Positions 5,729-7,139 of a stretch of DNA of 7,139 nucleotides are shown here, one piece after another. The DNA comes from an uncultured Lachnospiraceae bacterium. Its GTDB lineage: Bacteria > Bacillota_A > Clostridia > Lachnospirales > Lachnospiraceae. The DNA lies in assembly GCA_900555005.1 (NCBI GenBank), contig USJM01000090.1:1-7139 (forward strand). Direction: 5' to 3'. The notes beneath the pieces were generated by a model that worked only from the letters and a program-made list of their open reading frames with translations, did not search any database and was not told the DNA's origin. The first letter of the stretch is position 1, and each line of letters opens with the position of its first letter. The position numbers and the translations under genes were made by a program.

Positions 5729-6565
5729 ATGGAAAAGAAGAAAACAGCTTTCTGGGTGTACCTCCTCCTGATGGCCGGAATGGTGATCGTTGTCCTGCCG
5801 ATGGTGTATATGATCAGTACCTCGCTGAAGCCGAATGGGGCTCTGTACGAGTATCCGCCGAAGTTCTTTCCGAAGCTGAAGGAAATCACGCTGGAAAATT
5901 ACAGGTACGTCCTCTCGCAGGGCAGATTCCTGCATAACTTTCTGAACAGCGTCCTCGTTTCTGTGAGTACGGTTGCCCTGTCGGCAGTTGTATCCTCCGC
6001 GCTGGCGTTCTGTATCGCACGTTTCCGGTTCCCGGGAAGGAGACTTCTGTTTGCCTTCATCATCCTGACGATGATCATTCCCGGAACGACGATGATTGTG
6101 CCGCAGTATGAGCTGGCGGTGAAGCTCCATACGATCAACAGCATCGGCGGGCTGATTCCCTTCTACACAGCCTGGGTCATCCCGTATTCAACATTTATGA
6201 TCAAGGGATTCGTGGAAAACATTCCGCGGGAACTGGATGAAGCCGCCTATATCGATGGCGGGAATGTTTTTACCGTGTATTTCCATGTAGTGCTTCCGCT
6301 TGCAAAACCCGGGATCGCCTCAATCTCGATTTTTAATTTTCTGACAGCATGGGAGGAATTTCCGTGGGCGAACACGGTCATCAATGATGACATGAAGCGG
6401 ACACTGCCAATTGCCATCTCCGGGTTCTTCGGCCAGCACCAGTTCACGCAGTGGGGATATGTGTTCGCCCTGTCGGTCTTCAGCCTGATTCCGATCCTCA
6501 TTGTCTTCATTTCCTGCCAGAAGTTCTTTGTGAAGGGGCTCACAGCAGGAAGCGTGAAAGGATAA
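5729..6565 (+). CDS. Sugar ABC transporter permease, MalG type
   Basis: A 278-residue inner-membrane subunit, the second half of the import channel. Six membrane segments lie near residues 8-31, 71-95, 105-125, 138-158, 193-213 and 243-265. The EAA motif is well kept at 171-190 (EAAYIDGGN then VVLPLAKPG), and the C-terminus (QKFFVKGLTAGSVKG) is the classic end of MalG-like permeases. The start lies 3 bases after the MalF-type stop. AGGAGG (5712-5717) sits inside the end of the preceding gene, 11 bases upstream, a slightly long spacing. No ATPase gene follows. In many Firmicutes one shared ATPase (MsmX/UgpC family) energises several such importers, so it is presumably encoded elsewhere. No clear terminator follows the TAA. 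Confidence 0.92.
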   Translation: MEKKKTAFWVYLLLMAGMVIVVLPMVYMISTSLKPNGALYEYPPKFFPKLKEITLENYRYVLSQGRFLHNFLNSVLVSVSTVALSAVVSSALAFCIARFRFPGRRLLFAFIILTMIIPGTTMIVPQYELAVKLHTINSIGGLIPFYTAWVIPYSTFMIKGFVENIPRELDEAAYIDGGNVFTVYFHVVLPLAKPGIASISIFNFLTAWEEFPWANTVINDDMKRTLPIAISGFFGQHQFTQWGYVFALSVFSLIPILIVFISCQKFFVKGLTAGSVKG

Positions 6566-6578
6566 TTATGTTGCTATG

Positions 6579-6611
6579 ACAACGTAAAAGTTGTTAATTC
6601 CCCATTATAAT
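6579..6611 (+). promoter_or_regulatory. Promoter with consensus -10 and upstream dyad, ahead of DUF1858 gene
   Basis: TATAAT at 6606-6611 is a perfect -10 and would start transcription near 6618. No good -35 lies 16-18 bp upstream (6583-6588 reads CGTAAA). Instead the dyad ACAAC (6579-6583), six bases, GTTGT (6590-6594) covers the -35 area, as expected of a promoter that needs an activator. The regulator is unknown. The start codon at 6668 leaves a leader of about 50 bases. Confidence 0.5.
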
Positions 6612-6667
6612 GCCACCATACAGTTGAGACATACAGGTGACAGCGGAAAATGTAGAAGAGGTGGCAT

Positions 6668-6844
6668 ATGGTGGAAAGTAAGTTTGTAGATGAGACGACA
6701 CTGATCGGTGAGCTGGTGAGCCAGTACCCGGAGACGACAGATGTTCTGCTCGGAATCGGCATGCACTGTCTTGGCTGCCCCCGCCCCCCCGGGGCGGGCC
6801 CCCCTTTCGTTTTACGGTGGCGGGATCGTTATCGGTCGGCGTAG
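6668..6844 (+). CDS. DUF1858 domain small CxxC protein, truncated by a sequence junction
   Basis: Residues 1-38 match the start of the small DUF1858 (hybrid-cluster-protein-associated) family from memory: an N-terminal segment with TTLIGELVSQYPET, then VLLGIGMHCLGCP containing the two family cysteines Cys34 and Cys37. Members usually continue past CxxC-Pro with another 25-35 residues of helix. Here the next residues are RPPGAGPP and a frame unlike the family, ending at TAG 6842-6844, so the true coding part is 6668 to about 6780. ATG 6668 has a good GAGGTGG ribosome-binding site (6658-6664). The role of the family is not established; the cysteines suggest metal or redox binding. The broken C-terminus most likely reflects the chimeric junction, not a mutation. 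Confidence 0.75.
   Translation: MVESKFVDETTLIGELVSQYPETTDVLLGIGMHCLGCPRPPGAGPPFVLRWRDRYRSA
6779..6816. other. Abrupt sequence junction in a GC hairpin (probable chimera)
   Basis: The DUF1858 reading frame loses family likeness just after CxxC-Pro, at about 6779-6781. There the sequence enters CCCGCCCC (6780-6787), CCC, GGGGCGGG (6791-6798), then CCCCCC and TTTCGTTTTA. On the - strand this reads as half of a larger terminator, because the bases pairing with GGGGGG and with the A/T flank are missing on the left. Base composition changes from about 50% GC to about 66% across this point. Both genes are broken or face each other oddly here, so joining of two unrelated fragments is the simplest reading. 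Confidence 0.7.
6780..6814 (-). terminator. Partial GC-rich terminator hairpin of the MBL-fold gene
   Basis: Reading the - strand after the TAA at 6829-6831, there is TAAAACGAAAGGGGGG followed by CCCGCCCC, GGG and GGGGCGGG. The 8-bp stem pairs 6780-6787 with 6791-6798. An A-rich start with G-run is the left half of a bidirectional terminator whose right half should read CCCCCC TTTCGTTTT, but that half is missing and DUF1858 sequence follows. I call it a terminator cut by the junction; the missing T-run keeps confidence modest. Confidence 0.45.
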
Positions 6845-7139
6845 AGCGCCTGCGCCAATGCATCCAGTCCCGCTTCGCCCGGGAGTTCCGGATAGGCTGC
6901 TCGCAATGCACGGGCGAATTCGTCGGCCGTCCCGTTTGCGGCCAGCAGTCGTTTCACGCATTCCAGATAGTCGATCTTGAAGCGCACGGCATCGGCCCCG
7001 GCCGCTCCGCCGTGTCCGCCGATAAAGAGCTCGGCGCCCGATGCGAGCGCCCGACGGGCCTCGGCGATCTCGGCGTCGACGGCTGCCGGCGGGGAGATTT
7101 GCAGGGAATTCGCGTGTGGCTTCGCGGGGCCTGATTGGG
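6829..7139 (-). CDS. MBL-fold metallo-hydrolase-like protein, C-terminal part (5' end outside window)
   Basis: The - strand is open from the window end (7139) to TAA at 6829-6831, giving 102 residues of a C-terminus. Codons are strongly GC-rich (GCC, GGC, CTC). The segment ELFIGGHGG (His codon at 7012-7014) fits the late 'GH' metal-ligand motif of metallo-beta-lactamase-fold hydrolases. The following helical stretch, with AVRFKIDYLECVKRLLAANG and then ARALRAAYPELPG, resembles the C-terminal helices of glyoxylase-type MBL proteins that carry an F-x-x-x-YL...YP-x-L pattern. The HxHxDH core would lie outside the window. Composition differs from the sugar operon and the gene runs convergently into the junction, so it probably comes from another genome. 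Family assignment is by pattern memory. Confidence 0.6.
   Translation of the reverse strand, partial: QSGPAKPHANSLQISPPAAVDAEIAEARRALASGAELFIGGHGGAAGADAVRFKIDYLECVKRLLAANGTADEFARALRAAYPELPGEAGLDALAQALYADR

Noticed and set aside
6591..6608. Rex redox-repressor site
   Set aside because: TTGTTAA is present at 6591-6597, but the required mirror half TTAACAA is missing; the bases read CCATTAT.
6741..7134. Plus-strand open frames across the GC-rich tail
   Set aside because: They cross the junction or show no protein-like composition; the - strand frame has the coherent MBL-type C-terminus and a proper stop.
6780..7139. Horizontal transfer or genomic island boundary
   Set aside because: No integrase, att repeat, tRNA or insertion sequence is visible. 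The break lies mid-gene and mid-hairpin, with both partners disrupted, which suits a chimera better.

Overview
The window reads as a carbohydrate-uptake operon from a low-to-medium-GC Gram-positive gut-type anaerobe, most likely a Clostridia/Lachnospiraceae relative. This rests on strong AGGAGG ribosome-binding sites, a consensus sigma-A promoter, a LacI-family regulator of the MalR type and an ABC importer encoded without its own ATPase. Taxonomy is inferred from style only, because no rRNA or marker gene is present. All main genes lie on the + strand. The last ~360 bases appear to come from a different, GC-richer genome.

Layout. Bases 1-66 hold the tail of an unidentified gene. A non-coding stretch follows, with a rho-independent terminator (259-291), several small repeats and the control region of the operon: a direct repeat upstream of -35, a TTGACA/TATATA promoter (417-445) and two LacI-type operators (451-476 and 492-507). 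The operon then runs: LacI-family repressor (551-1609), cytoplasmic GH13 neopullulanase/cyclomaltodextrinase-like enzyme (1606-3414), solute-binding protein (3411-4739), a strong intercistronic stem-loop (4778-4816), MalF-type permease (4838-5725) and MalG-type permease (5729-6565). The first three genes are joined by two ATGA stop/start overlaps.

How it works together (inference). The binding protein captures an alpha-glucan oligosaccharide (maltodextrin, cyclodextrin or similar). The two permeases import it, powered by an ATPase encoded elsewhere (MsmX/UgpC type). The GH13 enzyme cleaves it inside the cell. The regulator sits first in its own operon, and the two operators lie just downstream of the promoter, so an autoregulated, substrate-induced circuit is likely. 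The stem-loop after the binding-protein gene is placed where it could raise binding-protein mRNA over permease mRNA, as reported for malE-malF in E. coli.

Right edge. A new promoter (TATAAT at 6606-6611) leads to a DUF1858-type small CxxC protein. Its homology stops abruptly after the CxxC-Pro motif at about 6780, inside one arm of a GC hairpin. Beyond that point GC rises from about 50% to about 66%, and the only plausible gene is the C-terminal part of an MBL-fold hydrolase on the - strand. I read this as an assembly or amplification chimera rather than biology.

I found no exotic new system. The points most worth a second look are the junction at 6780, the binding protein whose lipobox cysteine is replaced by serine (LAGS), the double-operator region with an upstream 20-bp-spaced direct repeat, and the intercistronic stem-loop.
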